Source of the DNA: Streptomyces sp. AC555_RSS877
GTDB lineage: Bacteria; Actinomycetota; Actinomycetes; Streptomycetales; Streptomycetaceae
Direction: 5' to 3'
DNA length: 64,000 nucleotides
Assembly (NCBI RefSeq): GCF_019049245.1
Contig: NZ_JAGMUK010000015.1
Coordinates: 52,749 to 116,748 of the forward strand
The notes below the pieces were generated by a model that searched no databases, was not told the origin of the DNA, and saw only the letters and a list, made by a program, of their open reading frames with translations. Below are positions 18,322 to 29,576 of the stretch, in pieces. How positions within the stretch are numbered: the stretch's first letter is position 1; each line of letters opens with the position of its first letter. The position numbers and the translations under genes were made by a program.

Positions 18322-19188
18322 TCAGCCCCAGCGCAGCGCGGCGCCCACCAGGTCCGGCTTGTTGCTGATGACGCCGTCGACCCCGTACCCGGCGACCCGT
18401 CGGGCGGCGGCCGCGGAGTCGACGGTCCAGGCGAAGACCTCCAGCGGCCTGCCGTGCGGACCCGTGAAGGCGTGGACGGCCGAGACGTACCCCTTGGAGA
18501 GGGAGCCGTGCGAGGGATTGATCTGGTCGGCGAAGGTCGCGTACGCGTCCAGGTTCGCCACGGGTGGCGTACCGAGGAGCCCGGTCTTGACGCCCGGCTT
18601 CAGCTTGTGGACGGCGTGCACGCTGGCCGGGCTGAAGCTCTGCACGATCAGCCGGCTCGCGACGTGCTGCCGGTCCAGCCACCCCTCGTTGCCGAGGACC
18701 TTGAGGGTCTGGCCCTCGATGCCCGGGTACAGGTTGGGGTTCTTGATCTCCAGGAGCAGCTTCTGCTGGTGAAGCTCGACGCGGCGCACATACCGTTCGA
18801 GCGTGGGCACGCGCGCGCCCGCGTAGGCGGGGCCGAACCAGCTCCCCGCGTCGAGGCGCGCGATCTCGGCGGCGGTGAAGTCCCGCACCTTCCAGGGCGC
18901 CCGGTCGGGGAAGACCTCCTCGACGTCGGTGGTGCGCCGCAGATTGTCGTCGTGGAGGACGACGAGCCGGCCGTCCTTGGTGCGCTGGACGTCGTTCTCC
19001 ACCCAGTCGATGCCCAGCGCGGCTGCCTTGTCGACGGCGGCCAGGGTGTTCTCGGGCGCATAGGCGGAGGCGCCTCTGTGGGCGACGACCGTCGGCCGCT
19101 TGCCGTCGGCCCGGACGTCGGAGGGGGGCAGGAAGGCGGCGGCTCCCAGGAGCGCGGTGGTCGTGGCGGCAACTGCGCGCGCGTGCAT
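18322..19188 (-). CDS. Secreted glycerophosphodiester phosphodiesterase
   Basis: 288 residues with an N-terminal signal peptide (Arg near the start, then AATTTALLGAAAFLPP, Ala-rich cleavage region before residue ~30). GDPD family residues follow: VAHRGASAYAPENTL (catalytic His-Arg), WVENDVQRTKDGRLVVLHD (Glu/Asp metal ligands and second His), LLLEIKNPN, and a C-terminal DGVISNKPDLV. It hydrolyses deacylated phospholipids to glycerol-3-phosphate and alcohols outside the cell, a phosphate and carbon scavenging role. Stand-alone gene. Confidence 0.9.
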   Translation of the reverse strand: MHARAVAATTTALLGAAAFLPPSDVRADGKRPTVVAHRGASAYAPENTLAAVDKAAALGIDWVENDVQRTKDGRLVVLHDDNLRRTTDVEEVFPDRAPWKVRDFTAAEIARLDAGSWFGPAYAGARVPTLERYVRRVELHQQKLLLEIKNPNLYPGIEGQTLKVLGNEGWLDRQHVASRLIVQSFSPASVHAVHKLKPGVKTGLLGTPPVANLDAYATFADQINPSHGSLSKGYVSAVHAFTGPHGRPLEVFAWTVDSAAAARRVAGYGVDGVISNKPDLVGAALRWG

Positions 19189-19468
19189 GCGTACTCCTCG
19201 CGTCGAGCGATCACAGACAGCTCAACTGTGACAGCAGAGAGTCAACGGGAGGGGGGCACAGAATGGACACAACTTGAATGGAGTTGTCCCAAGTCCGCGC
19301 ACGGGTACCGCACAACTGAGGCAAGGGCGTGTTTCTTTGCCGGAAAATCGTTCGACCATTCCGGTGGGAGTCATACTCTCTGCGTCAACCCTGACCGCTC
19401 GGGCGGTCCTGGGAAGGGGCGAACATCAGGGAATTCCGGGACGCAAGAGGGCGGAAGGACAGCCGCGC

Positions 19469-20335
19469 ATGCAAGGCACGGTCGACGGATTCAGCTACGG
19501 ACTCGTCACACCGGTGGTGGCCTACCTCATGGCGTGCCTGGGCGGTGCCCTCGGCCTGCGCTGCACCACCAGAGCCATGGTCAGCAACTCCTGGCGCCCC
19601 GGCTGGCTGGCCCTCGGCTCGGTCGCGATCGGCTCAGGCATATGGACCATGCACTTCATCGCGATGATGGGCTTCAAGGTCGAGCAGGCGCCGATCCACT
19701 ACGACAGGGCGATGACCTACGCGAGTCTGGGTGTCGCCATCGTCATGGTCGGCCTGGGGATCTTCATCGTCGGCTATCGCGGGGCGTCCGGAACGGCCCT
19801 GATGACCGGGGGTGCCATCACCGGCCTGGGCGTCGCGTCGATGCACTACCTGGGCATGGCCGGCATGCGGCTCAACGGCAAGCTGGAGTACAACACCTTC
19901 ACCGTGGGCGCCTCGGTCGTCATCGCTGTCGTCGCCGCCACCACGGCCCTGTGGGCCGCCGGACAGGTGCGGGGGTTCCTGTGGAGCGTCGGCGCGAGCC
20001 TCGTCATGGGGCTCGCCGTGACCGGCATGCACTACACGGGCATGGCCGCCCTCAGGGTCCATCTGCACAGCTCCACGGCCCCCACCGGGGGCGACTCCAC
20101 GGCCTCCCTGATCGCGCCCATGATGATCGGCCCGCTCGCCTTCCTGCTCCTGGCAGGCGTCGTCGTGATGTTCGATCCGCTGATCATCATGGGAAAGCCC
20201 GCCCAGCCCCCCGTCGAGAACAAGCCAGGTGTGCCAGCACGCGAGCTCGTCTCCCACCCGCCGGCCCGCCGCCCCTCCCTGCGCACCCGCCGGAACCTGG
20301 ACCACGAGGACTCCCGCACCCCGCAGAACCGCTGA
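19469..20335 (+). CDS. MHYT-domain integral membrane sensor protein
   Basis: 288 residues. Seven predicted membrane helices and three MHYT-type motifs at roughly residues 60 ([10 protein letters not shown]), 124 ([10 protein letters not shown]) and 186 ([10 protein letters not shown]). These are proposed to bind a metal such as copper and sense diatomic gases or redox state. The C-terminal ~60 residues are a soluble basic tail without GGDEF/EAL, so the sensor is not fused to an output domain. The leader includes an inverted repeat ACAACT/AGTTGT at 19269-19287. Ligand and output are unknown. Confidence 0.88.
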   Translation: MQGTVDGFSYGLVTPVVAYLMACLGGALGLRCTTRAMVSNSWRPGWLALGSVAIGSGIWTMHFIAMMGFKVEQAPIHYDRAMTYASLGVAIVMVGLGIFIVGYRGASGTALMTGGAITGLGVASMHYLGMAGMRLNGKLEYNTFTVGASVVIAVVAATTALWAAGQVRGFLWSVGASLVMGLAVTGMHYTGMAALRVHLHSSTAPTGGDSTASLIAPMMIGPLAFLLLAGVVVMFDPLIIMGKPAQPPVENKPGVPARELVSHPPARRPSLRTRRNLDHEDSRTPQNR

Positions 20336-20375
20336 TCCGGCCGCGTTGTCAGTGGGGGGTCGTACGGTTGATGGC

Positions 20376-22514
<2,139 letters not shown>

Positions 22515-22731
22515 CGGCCCGATCGTCCGATGGCCTGACGGCCTGACGGGGCGCCGGTCCTCGGAGGGAACCGGCGTTCCCGGACCTGCCCACCACCCCG
22601 GGCGTACGCGCTGTGTTGCAAGACCGACACAAAGTGTGGATCGGGGTACGGCAGTGTCAGTGGCCCTGCGTAAGGTGCTGGTCATCCGCGGATCCCGCGG
22701 CAACAGGGGACATACGAGAGGGGATCAGCGC

Positions 22732-23343
22732 GTGGTGGACGTATCCAAGGGCGGCGCGTCCGGTGGCGGCGTCAATCTGACCAAGGGTCAGGCCATCAGC
22801 CTGCAGAAGTCCGACGGCGGCAGCCTGACGGCGGTACGCATGGGGCTCGGCTGGCAGGCGGCTCCCCGGCGCGGCCTGTTCGGCTCGCGTACCCGTGAGG
22901 TCGACCTGGACGCCTCGGCCGTCCTGTTCGCGGACAAGCAGCCGGTCGACGTCGTCTTCTTCCGCCACCTGGTGAGCGACGACGGCTCGGTGCGCCACAC
23001 CGGCGACAACCTGGTCGGCGGCGTGGGCCAGGGCGGCGACGACGAGGCGATCCTCGTCGACCTGTCACGGGTGCCGGTCCACATCGACCAGATCATCTTC
23101 ACCGTGAACTCCTTCACGGGCCAGACCTTCCAGGAGGTGCAGAACGCGTTCTGCCGTCTGGTCGACGAGACGAACGGCCAGGAGCTTGCCCGCTACACGC
23201 TCGCGGGCGGCGGCGCGTACACGGCCCAGATCATGGCCAAGGTGCACCGCACGGGGCCGGGCTGGACGATGACGGCCCTCGGCACTCCGACGAACGGCCG
23301 CACCTTCCAGGACCTGATGCCGGCGATCCTGCCGCACCTGTAA
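22732..23343 (+). CDS. TerD-family stress protein
   Basis: About 203 residues from GTG 22732 or 22735, after AGGGGATC. The single TerD domain begins GGGVNLTKGQAISLQK and includes the calcium-binding-type acidic cluster in VSDDGSVRHTGDNLVG and EAILVDLSRVPVHIDQIIF. TerD proteins bind Ca2+ and are linked to tellurite resistance and general stress or phage-type responses in the Ter system. It is followed 50 bp downstream by a TerD-fusion gene, then by terC, so it forms a small Ter cluster. An N-terminal extension from an upstream start is not needed. Confidence 0.9.
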   Translation: MVDVSKGGASGGGVNLTKGQAISLQKSDGGSLTAVRMGLGWQAAPRRGLFGSRTREVDLDASAVLFADKQPVDVVFFRHLVSDDGSVRHTGDNLVGGVGQGGDDEAILVDLSRVPVHIDQIIFTVNSFTGQTFQEVQNAFCRLVDETNGQELARYTLAGGGAYTAQIMAKVHRTGPGWTMTALGTPTNGRTFQDLMPAILPHL

Positions 23344-23392
23344 AAGGCAGCGCGGCGGCGGCACACGACACACGACACAGGGGGAGAAGGCG

Positions 23393-25750
23393 ATGGCGGC
23401 CGAGCTGGTGCGGGGACAGAACCACCCGCTCTCCCAGGCCCGTCTCGAGATCCGGGTGGCGGCCGGCACGCCGGTCGTGGTGGGCGCCACGCTCGGCGAC
23501 GAGCAGGGTGTGGTGCACGGCGTCGAGTGGGTCGCCCACCCGGGCGCCCCCACCTTGCCGGGGCTCGAGGTCTCACGTCAGGCGGCCGCCGAGCACCGCC
23601 TCGCGGTCGACCTCGGCGCCGTGCCGGAGGCCGTGCACCGGGTCGACGTGCTGCTCGCCCTGCCCGCGGCGGGCGGAGCGGGGCCGGTGTGCTTCGGCGC
23701 CGTCGCCGCCCCGTTCGTCGCGGTCACCGACCTCGACGGCACCGAGATCGCCAGCTACACGATCACCGGTCTGGACGCCGAGTCGGCCGTCGTCGCCCTG
23801 GAGCTGTACCGCCGGCAGGGCGCCTGGAAGGTACGGGCCGTCGGCCAGGGGTACGCGGGCGGACTCGGCGACCTCCTGACCGACCAGGGGCTGGCCGAGG
23901 CCCACGGGCTGGCGAGCGGTATCAACGAAGCGGTGGCCCAGGGCCTGGCCCGCTCACTCCCCGCACCGCCGCGCCCCGCCGACGCCGACCGCTCCCGCCA
24001 GGCGACCGCACCGGCCCTCAGCGGCGACCAGGGCGACCCCGCTGCCCAGGGCGCCTCCGGCGCCGTACCGCCACTGCCGGTGACTCCCTACGGAACCCAG
24101 GCCTCCGGCGTCGCACAACAGCCCACGTCTCAGTCCGGCGCGCAGGCCTCCGGCGTCGCACAACAGCCCACGTCTCAGTCCGGCGCGCAGGCCTCCGGCG
24201 TCGCACAACAGCCCACGTCTCAGTCCGGCGCGCAGGTCCCCGGCGGCGCATCACAGCCCACGTCTCCGTCCGGCGCGCAGGCCCCCGGCGTCCCGCCGCA
24301 GCCCACGTCCGGGCACCGCCCGCCGGTCAGCCCGGCGCCCGGTGCACCCCAGCAGCCCGGCTCGCCCTACGGCACACCAAGCACTCCCGTGGCCGGTACA
24401 CCGCAGCAACCCACCTCGCCCTACGGGCCGCAGAGCACTTCGGCGGCCGCCGCGCCGCAGCCCACGAACCCCCAGGGCAACACGCCCGCGGATTCCTCCG
24501 CCGTCGCCCAGCCGCCCGGCGCGGCCCCCGGCGGTCCGATCGACTACAGCCACCCGCGGCGGAAGAACGCGACGCCGACGCCTCCGCCGGCACCGCCCCA
24601 GGCCCAGCCGGGGCAGCCCGCGCAGCCGGTCGCGGGGGACGCCACCGGGTGGTCCATGGACGAGCGGCTCTACAACCAGGTGTGGGGCATGTTCGAGGAC
24701 CTGGCCCGCACCATGGCCGCGTACCGCAGCGCCGTCGACTTCGCCGACTCGCGGATGGAGAAGGAACTCGACCAGGTGCTGTCCGACCCGCGCAGCCGGC
24801 TCGGCGGGCGGGGTGACGCCGCGCGCGAGGCGGCCCAGGCCAAGCACGCCCAGCTCGTCGACCAGGCCAGAGCGGTCCTCGACCGGGACCTCGCCCAGCT
24901 CACCGCCGAGGTCGACGTCGTCGAGCCCGCGCTGCCGCCGGCGTACGCACGCTGGGACAACCCCGTGTGGCACGGCTACCGCGTGCCGATGGAGGTACCC
25001 ATGGCGGTGCGCCTGGGTGACGTGCACCTGCCCGAGGCCGCCGAGCTGCGGATACCGCTGCTGGTCCGCCTGCCGCTGGAGCGCGGCCTGTGGATCGACA
25101 GCGGACGCGCCGGGTCGCTCGACGGCTCCTTCACCGACTCCCACGACCTGCGACGCCTCGCGATGGAGACGGCGGTGGCGCACGCGGCCCGGCTGTTGGC
25201 CGTGTATCCGGCGGGCGAGTTCACCGTGCACGTCATCGACCCCGCCGGCTCGGCCGCGCAGGCGCTCGCGCCGCTGGTGCGGACAGGCGTGCTCGCCGCC
25301 CCGCCCTCCGTCGGTGCGGCAGGGGTGACGGACGTTCTGGCCCGGCTCACCGAGCGCGTCGACCTGGTTCAGATGGCGGTGCGCGCGGGCGCGGCCGACT
25401 CGCTCCCGCCCGGCCTCGACACCGCCGAGCAGCTGCTGATCGTGAACGACTTCCCGCACGCCTTCGACGACCGAGCGGTGACCCGGCTCCGCTACCTCGC
25501 GGACGAGGGCCCGGCCGTCGGCGTTCACCTGATGATGGTCGCGGACCGTGAGGAGGCCGCCGGCTACGGTCCGTTGCTCGACCCGCTGTGGCGTTCGCTG
25601 CTGCGACTGACCCCGGTGCCCGACGACCACCTCGCCGACCCGTGGGTCGGGCACGCCTGGACATACGAACCCTCGCTCGTGCCGCCCGGCAGTCAGGTGC
25701 TCCAGCAGGTGCTCACCCGTGTCGCGATGGCGCGCACCAAGTACACGTAA
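23393..25750 (+). CDS. TerD domain fused via Pro/Gln repeats to a large C-terminal domain
   Basis: 785 residues in three parts. Residues 1-190: TerD-like fold (AELVRGQNHPLSQARLEIRV, VHRVDVLLALPA, ITGLDAESAVVALELYRR). Residues ~190-420: low-complexity Pro/Gln/Ser/Ala linker with five near-identical 15-residue repeats. Residues ~420-785: a folded domain with a helical start (LYNQVWGMFEDLARTMAAY) and then sheets reminiscent of FtsK-like ATPases (IPLLVRLPLERGLWIDSG, FTVHVIDPAG, EQLLIVNDFPHAFDD, GVHLMMVADREEA) but without a Walker A GKS/T. It may be a scaffold or a degenerate P-loop module. Fusions of TerD with FtsK-type modules are part of the Ter network described by Aravind and colleagues (from memory). 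Confidence 0.75.
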   Translation: MAAELVRGQNHPLSQARLEIRVAAGTPVVVGATLGDEQGVVHGVEWVAHPGAPTLPGLEVSRQAAAEHRLAVDLGAVPEAVHRVDVLLALPAAGGAGPVCFGAVAAPFVAVTDLDGTEIASYTITGLDAESAVVALELYRRQGAWKVRAVGQGYAGGLGDLLTDQGLAEAHGLASGINEAVAQGLARSLPAPPRPADADRSRQATAPALSGDQGDPAAQGASGAVPPLPVTPYGTQASGVAQQPTSQSGAQASGVAQQPTSQSGAQASGVAQQPTSQSGAQVPGGASQPTSPSGAQAPGVPPQPTSGHRPPVSPAPGAPQQPGSPYGTPSTPVAGTPQQPTSPYGPQSTSAAAAPQPTNPQGNTPADSSAVAQPPGAAPGGPIDYSHPRRKNATPTPPPAPPQAQPGQPAQPVAGDATGWSMDERLYNQVWGMFEDLARTMAAYRSAVDFADSRMEKELDQVLSDPRSRLGGRGDAAREAAQAKHAQLVDQARAVLDRDLAQLTAEVDVVEPALPPAYARWDNPVWHGYRVPMEVPMAVRLGDVHLPEAAELRIPLLVRLPLERGLWIDSGRAGSLDGSFTDSHDLRRLAMETAVAHAARLLAVYPAGEFTVHVIDPAGSAAQALAPLVRTGVLAAPPSVGAAGVTDVLARLTERVDLVQMAVRAGAADSLPPGLDTAEQLLIVNDFPHAFDDRAVTRLRYLADEGPAVGVHLMMVADREEAAGYGPLLDPLWRSLLRLTPVPDDHLADPWVGHAWTYEPSLVPPGSQVLQQVLTRVAMARTKYT
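24098..24277 (+). repeat. 45-bp in-frame tandem repeats in the TerD-fusion gene
   Basis: Three perfect 45-bp copies start at 24098, 24143 and 24188, each encoding QASGVAQQPTSQSGA. A diverged copy starts at 24233 and a partial one follows to about 24316. The length is a multiple of three, so copy number can change without loss of frame. Confidence 0.92.
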
Positions 25751-25769
25751 AGTCTCCTGACCAGCGGAT

Positions 25770-25800
25770 TTGACCCTTCTTTTGCCAATCGCTTTACCTT
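25770..25800 (+). promoter_or_regulatory. Probable terC promoter
   Basis: A TTGACC -35-like element at 25770-25775 and a TACCTT -10-like element at 25795-25800, spaced 19 bp, lie in a locally AT-rich stretch 30 bp before the riboswitch. Predicted only. Confidence 0.4.
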
Positions 25801-25829
25801 TCCTTGGTGATTCGGTACGGTTGTTCCCA

Positions 25830-25926
25830 CGGAGGGGAGTACTCCCTGTCGACTGCGGCGTACCCGTCAATACGGATCAGGCCTGATCCCGGGGCGCCGG
25901 CCCATCCTGGGTGGAAGAGACCTCCG
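25830..25926 (+). ncRNA. Probable yybP-ykoY manganese riboswitch
   Basis: The P1 helix can be drawn from CGGAGG (25830-25835) and CCTCCG (25921-25926). Right after the 5' strand comes GGGGAGTA, the conserved core of the yybP-ykoY class, and just before the 3' strand is GAAGAGACC, matching the other side of that class. The intervening arms can pair (GGATCAGG/CCTGATCC near 25874-25889). It sits ~50 nt before terC, the kind of manganese-exporter gene this riboswitch controls. Called by eye; a covariance-model search was not possible here. Confidence 0.75.
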
Positions 25927-25976
25927 GCAGCGCGACGACGCTGGTTACTTGCCGTTACGTAATGCCGGAGGCAGTA

Positions 25977-26984
25977 GTGGATGTTTCCCCAACCCTGTGG
26001 GTCCTGACGATCGTGGGCCTCGCCGCCCTCATCGCGGTCGACTTCTTCATCGGCCGCAAGCCGCACGACGTGTCCATCAAGGAAGCCGGAATCTGGACGA
26101 TCGTCTGGATCGTTCTGGCCGCACTCTTCGGTCTCGGTCTGTTCGTCTTCGCCGGCGGCCAGCCGTCCGGCGAGTTCTTCGCGGGCTTCATCACCGAGAA
26201 GTCCCTGAGCGTCGACAACCTCTTCGTCTTCGTCCTGATCATGGCGAAGTTCGCGGTTCCGTCGCAGTACCAGCAGCGGGTGCTGCTGGTCGGTGTCCTC
26301 ATAGCCCTGGTGCTGCGAGCGATCTTCATCGCCGCCGGTGCCGCCATCCTCGCCAGCTTCGCGTGGGTCTTCTACCTCTTCGGTGCCTTCCTGATCTGGA
26401 CCGCCTGGAAGCTCATCCAGGAGGCCCGGGCCGACGAGGAGGAAGAGGAGTTCGAGGAGAACAAGCTGCTCAAGGCCGTCGAGCGTCGTTTCGGCGTGGC
26501 CGACCGGTACCACGGCACCAAGCTGTGGATCCAGGAGAACGGCAAGCGGGTCATGACCCCGATGCTGGTCGTGATGCTCGCGATCGGTTCGACGGACGTC
26601 CTGTTCGCGCTCGACTCGATCCCGGCGATCTTCGGCCTGACCCAGGACCCGTACATCGTCTTCACGGCCAACGCCTTCGCGCTGATGGGCCTGAGGCAGC
26701 TGTACTTCCTGATCGGCGGTCTGCTCAGGAGGCTGGTCCACCTCAGCTACGGCCTGTCGATCATCCTCGGCTTCATCGGCGTCAAGCTGGTCCTGCACGC
26801 GTTGCACGAGTCCGGGGTCCACGTCCCGGAGATCAGTATCCCGGTCTCCCTCGGCGTGATCTGCCTGGTCCTGATCGTCACCACGATCACCAGCCTGCGG
26901 GCGTCCAAGAAGCAGGCGGCGGTCGAGGCTGCGCAGCCGCAGGCGCAGGGCGAAGGCGCTTCGAAGGACAGCATCGAGGCCTGA
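25977..26984 (+). CDS. TerC-family membrane protein, probable Mn2+ exporter
   Basis: 335 residues from GTG 25977, preceded by GGAGG; an ATG at 25962 is less well supported. About nine membrane helices. TerC signatures: an Asp in the first helix region (GLAALIAVDFFIGRK), EKSLSVDNLFVFVLIM, and in the second half GSTDVLFALDSIPAIFGLT, which supply the conserved Asp residues in membrane helices. A charged Glu-rich loop (ADEEEEEFEENKLL) separates the halves. The upstream riboswitch suggests a manganese efflux function as in Alx/YkoY-type proteins. Ends in a perfect hairpin. Confidence 0.92.
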   Translation: MDVSPTLWVLTIVGLAALIAVDFFIGRKPHDVSIKEAGIWTIVWIVLAALFGLGLFVFAGGQPSGEFFAGFITEKSLSVDNLFVFVLIMAKFAVPSQYQQRVLLVGVLIALVLRAIFIAAGAAILASFAWVFYLFGAFLIWTAWKLIQEARADEEEEEFEENKLLKAVERRFGVADRYHGTKLWIQENGKRVMTPMLVVMLAIGSTDVLFALDSIPAIFGLTQDPYIVFTANAFALMGLRQLYFLIGGLLRRLVHLSYGLSIILGFIGVKLVLHALHESGVHVPEISIPVSLGVICLVLIVTTITSLRASKKQAAVEAAQPQAQGEGASKDSIEA

Positions 26985-27021
26985 CCCCATCGGACGCAGT
27001 GCCCGAGTTCACGTGACGCCG

Positions 27022-27054
27022 ACTGGCCCCGCACTCCTGGAGTGCGGGGCCAGT
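27022..27054 (+). terminator. Perfect hairpin after terC
   Basis: 15-bp perfect stem (27022-27036 pairs with 27040-27054) with a 3-nt CTG loop, 38 bp after the terC stop, no T-tract. Strong Streptomyces-type terminator. Confidence 0.85.
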
Positions 27055-27076
27055 TCGCCTCTGCGACGATCACTGC

Positions 27077-28178
27077 ATGATCGCTCGGCTCAGGTCGTCC
27101 ACGACACGGGTGGACGTCCGCCGTGCCGGTACTCGCGGTCGTCATGCTGCTGTTCACCTGGGGCCGAGACTTGCCCGGCACGGTCGTCGCGCTGATGACC
27201 GTGGTCCTCGCCGGAGCTGTGCTGGCCGCCGTGCACCACGCCGAAGTGGTCGCCCACCGGGTCGGCGAGCCCTTCGGCTCCCTGGTTCTGGCCGTTGCCG
27301 TCACGGTCATCGAGGTCGCCCTGATCGTCACCCTGATGGTGGACGGTGGTGACAAGAGCTCGACGCTGGCCAGGGACACGGTCTTCGCAGCCGTGATGAT
27401 CACCTGCAACGGCATTGTCGGTCTCAGCCTCCTGGTCGCCGCCCTGCGCCACGGCACGGCGGTCTTCAACCCCGAGGGCACCGGCGCCGCCCTTGCGACC
27501 GTCGCCACCCTGGCCACGCTCAGCCTGGTGCTGCCGACGTTCACCACCAGCAAGCCGGGCCCGGAGTTCTCCGGCGTCCAGCTGACCTTCGCGGCACTCT
27601 CCTCGCTGGTCCTGTACGGCCTGTTCGTGGCGACCCAGACCGTACGGCACCGCGACTACTTCCTCCCGATCAGCCGCCAGGGCGAGGTCATCGCCGCCGA
27701 AGAACACGCCGGCGTACCGTCCGCCCGGACCACCCGGATCAGTCTCGGGCTGCTGAGCCTGGCCCTGATCGGTGTGGTCGGCCTGGCCAAGGGCGTGTCG
27801 CCGACCATCGAGTCCGGGGTGGAGGCAGCCGGCATGCCGCAGCCGTCGTCGGCGTGATCATCGCCCTGCTGGTGCTGCTGCCGGAGACCATCGCCGCGCT
27901 GCGCTCCGCCCGCCGCGACCGGGTGCAGACCAGCCTCAACCTCGCGCTCGGCTCGGCCATGGCCAGCATCGGCCTGACCATCCCCGCTGTGGCCCTGGCC
28001 TCGATCTGGCTCTCCGGGCCGCTCGTGCTCGGCCTCGGCTCCACGCACATGGTGCTGCTCGGCCTGACCGTGGTGGTGAGTTCCCTGACGGTGGTGCCGG
28101 GCCGGGCCACGCCACTCCAGGGAGGGGTCCACCTGGTCGTGTTCGCAGGCGTATCTGGAACTGGCGATCAATCCCTAG
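27077..28178 (+). pseudogene. CaxA/ChaA-type calcium/cation:proton antiporter, three frameshifts
   Basis: The start MIARLRSSTTR (ATG 27077) shifts frame in the GGG of 27108-27110; the next frame reads VLAVVMLLFTWGRDLPG through to SPTIESGVEAAGMP. Near 27841-27843 (expected AGG, seen AG) the frame changes again and continues VVGVIIALLVLLPETIA and MASIGLTIPAVALASIW. Near 28148 an extra G shifts it once more to end YLELAINP and TAG at 28176-28178. Concatenated, the pieces give a full Cax-type protein of about 366 residues with its acidic VIEVALIVTLM-type helix and its C-terminal repeat. All three changes are single-G indels, so this is either true decay or uncorrected sequencing error. Confidence 0.85.
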
Positions 28179-28188
28179 ACGCTCGCGC

Positions 28189-28200
28189 AAGCGTTTACGC
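28189..28200. repeat. Left copy of a 12-bp inverted repeat flanking MFS-S66-aroQ
   Basis: AAGCGTTTACGC; its exact reverse complement lies at 31195-31206. The half-site also matches the LacI-type palindrome at 44086-44115. Confidence 0.7.
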
Positions 28201-28211
28201 AGCGCCGGCGT

Positions 28212-29516
28212 TCATCCGGTGGCCGGCTCCGCCGCCACCACCGGCACCGGCCGCGTCTCGGGAAGCAGCGCGAAGCACCCCAGGCTGAGCAGGGCGATCC
28301 CTGTCAGATACGCCCCGACACCCCACGGCACCCGGCCGCCCTGCTCGACGAGCGCGGTCGCCACGAGGGGCGTGAGCGCGCCCCCGACGACCCCGCCGAG
28401 GTTGTAGCCGACCGCGGCGCCCGTGCAGCGCACCCGGGGTTCGTACAGCTCCGGCAGATACGCGGCGATCACGGCGAACATGGTGATGAACGCGAGCATC
28501 GCGCCCAGGAAGCCGAGGAACATCAGCAACGGTTCTCCCGTGGCGAGGAGCGCGACCATCGGGAACATCCACACGGCGGCGCCCGCACACCCGGCCAGGC
28601 ACAACGGCCGACGTCCGTACCGGTCGCCGAGCACCGCCGCCACCGGCGTCAGTGAGCCCTTCACCAGCACCGCGGCCATGATGCAGGTCAGCATGACGGT
28701 CCGGCTCACGCCGAGCCGCTCGGTGGCGTACGCGAGGGACCACGTCGTCACGGCGTAGAAGATCGCGTACCCGATCGCGAGTGCCCCCGCGGTCAGCAGG
28801 ACGAGCCGCCAGTGGTCACGCGCCACCTCGGCGAGCGGCACGCGCGCGTGGTCGTCGATCCCGAGGAAGCTGGGGCTCTCGACGAGCGAGGAGCGCAGCC
28901 ACAGCCCCACCACGGCCAGCACCCCGGCCGCCCAGAACGGCACCCGCCAGCCCCACTGCGCGAACTGCGGCTCGGACAGCGTCGCCGACAGCGCCAGCAC
29001 CACGCCGTTCGCGAGCAGGAAGCCCAGCGCGGGCCCGATCTGCGGGAAGCTCGACCACAGGCCACGCCGTTCGGCGGGCGCGTGTTCCACGGTCAGCAGC
29101 ACGGCCCCGCCCCACTCCCCGCCGAGCCCGAGCCCCTGCAGAAAGCGCAGCACGAGCAGGAGCACGGGAGCGGCGACGCCGATGGTGTCGTAGGTCGGTA
29201 CGCAGCCGACCGCGACCGTGGACGCACCCGTCAGCAACAGTGAGGCGACCAGGACCGGCCTGCGCCCGTGCCGGTCGCCGATGTGTCCGAACAGCACCGA
29301 TCCCAGCGGCCGGGCGACGAACCCGACGCCGAACGTCCCGAAGGCGGCCAGCGTCCCCGCCACCGGCGAGAACGTGGGGAAGAACAGTGGCCCCAGGACC
29401 AGCGCCGCGGCGGTCCCGTAGACGAAGAAGTCGTAGAACTCGATGGCCGTCCCGGCGAGCGAGGCGGCCGCGAGCCGCAGCATGGAGGGTGCCCTTACGG
29501 TGCGTACGTCGTGCAT
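28212..29516 (-). CDS. MFS transporter of the metabolite:H+ symporter (ShiA/ProP-like) type
   Basis: 434 residues, twelve predicted membrane helices. The start reads AAASLAGTAIEFYDFFVYG, typical of MHS-family symporters. Further family motifs are FGHIGDRHGRRPVLVASLL (loop 2-3, D-R-x-G-R-R) and RFLQGLGLGGEWGGAVLL (helix 4), with GDRYGRRPL repeated in the second half. Members carry shikimate, dicarboxylates, betaine or similar acids. Proximity to aroQ makes shikimate/quinate uptake a reasonable guess, no more. Start ATG 29516 lacks an SD; ATG 29483 is possible. Confidence 0.88.
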   Translation of the reverse strand: MHDVRTVRAPSMLRLAAASLAGTAIEFYDFFVYGTAAALVLGPLFFPTFSPVAGTLAAFGTFGVGFVARPLGSVLFGHIGDRHGRRPVLVASLLLTGASTVAVGCVPTYDTIGVAAPVLLLVLRFLQGLGLGGEWGGAVLLTVEHAPAERRGLWSSFPQIGPALGFLLANGVVLALSATLSEPQFAQWGWRVPFWAAGVLAVVGLWLRSSLVESPSFLGIDDHARVPLAEVARDHWRLVLLTAGALAIGYAIFYAVTTWSLAYATERLGVSRTVMLTCIMAAVLVKGSLTPVAAVLGDRYGRRPLCLAGCAGAAVWMFPMVALLATGEPLLMFLGFLGAMLAFITMFAVIAAYLPELYEPRVRCTGAAVGYNLGGVVGGALTPLVATALVEQGGRVPWGVGAYLTGIALLSLGCFALLPETRPVPVVAAEPATG

Positions 29517-29576
29517 GCCGCGTCAACTACCCACCGTGATCACGGGTTACGGGGGCGCGCGGGGTCGCGGTCCGCG

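Noticed and set aside
24098..24316. CRISPR-like array
   Set aside because: Repeats are contiguous 45-bp units with no variable spacers and lie in frame in a coding gene.
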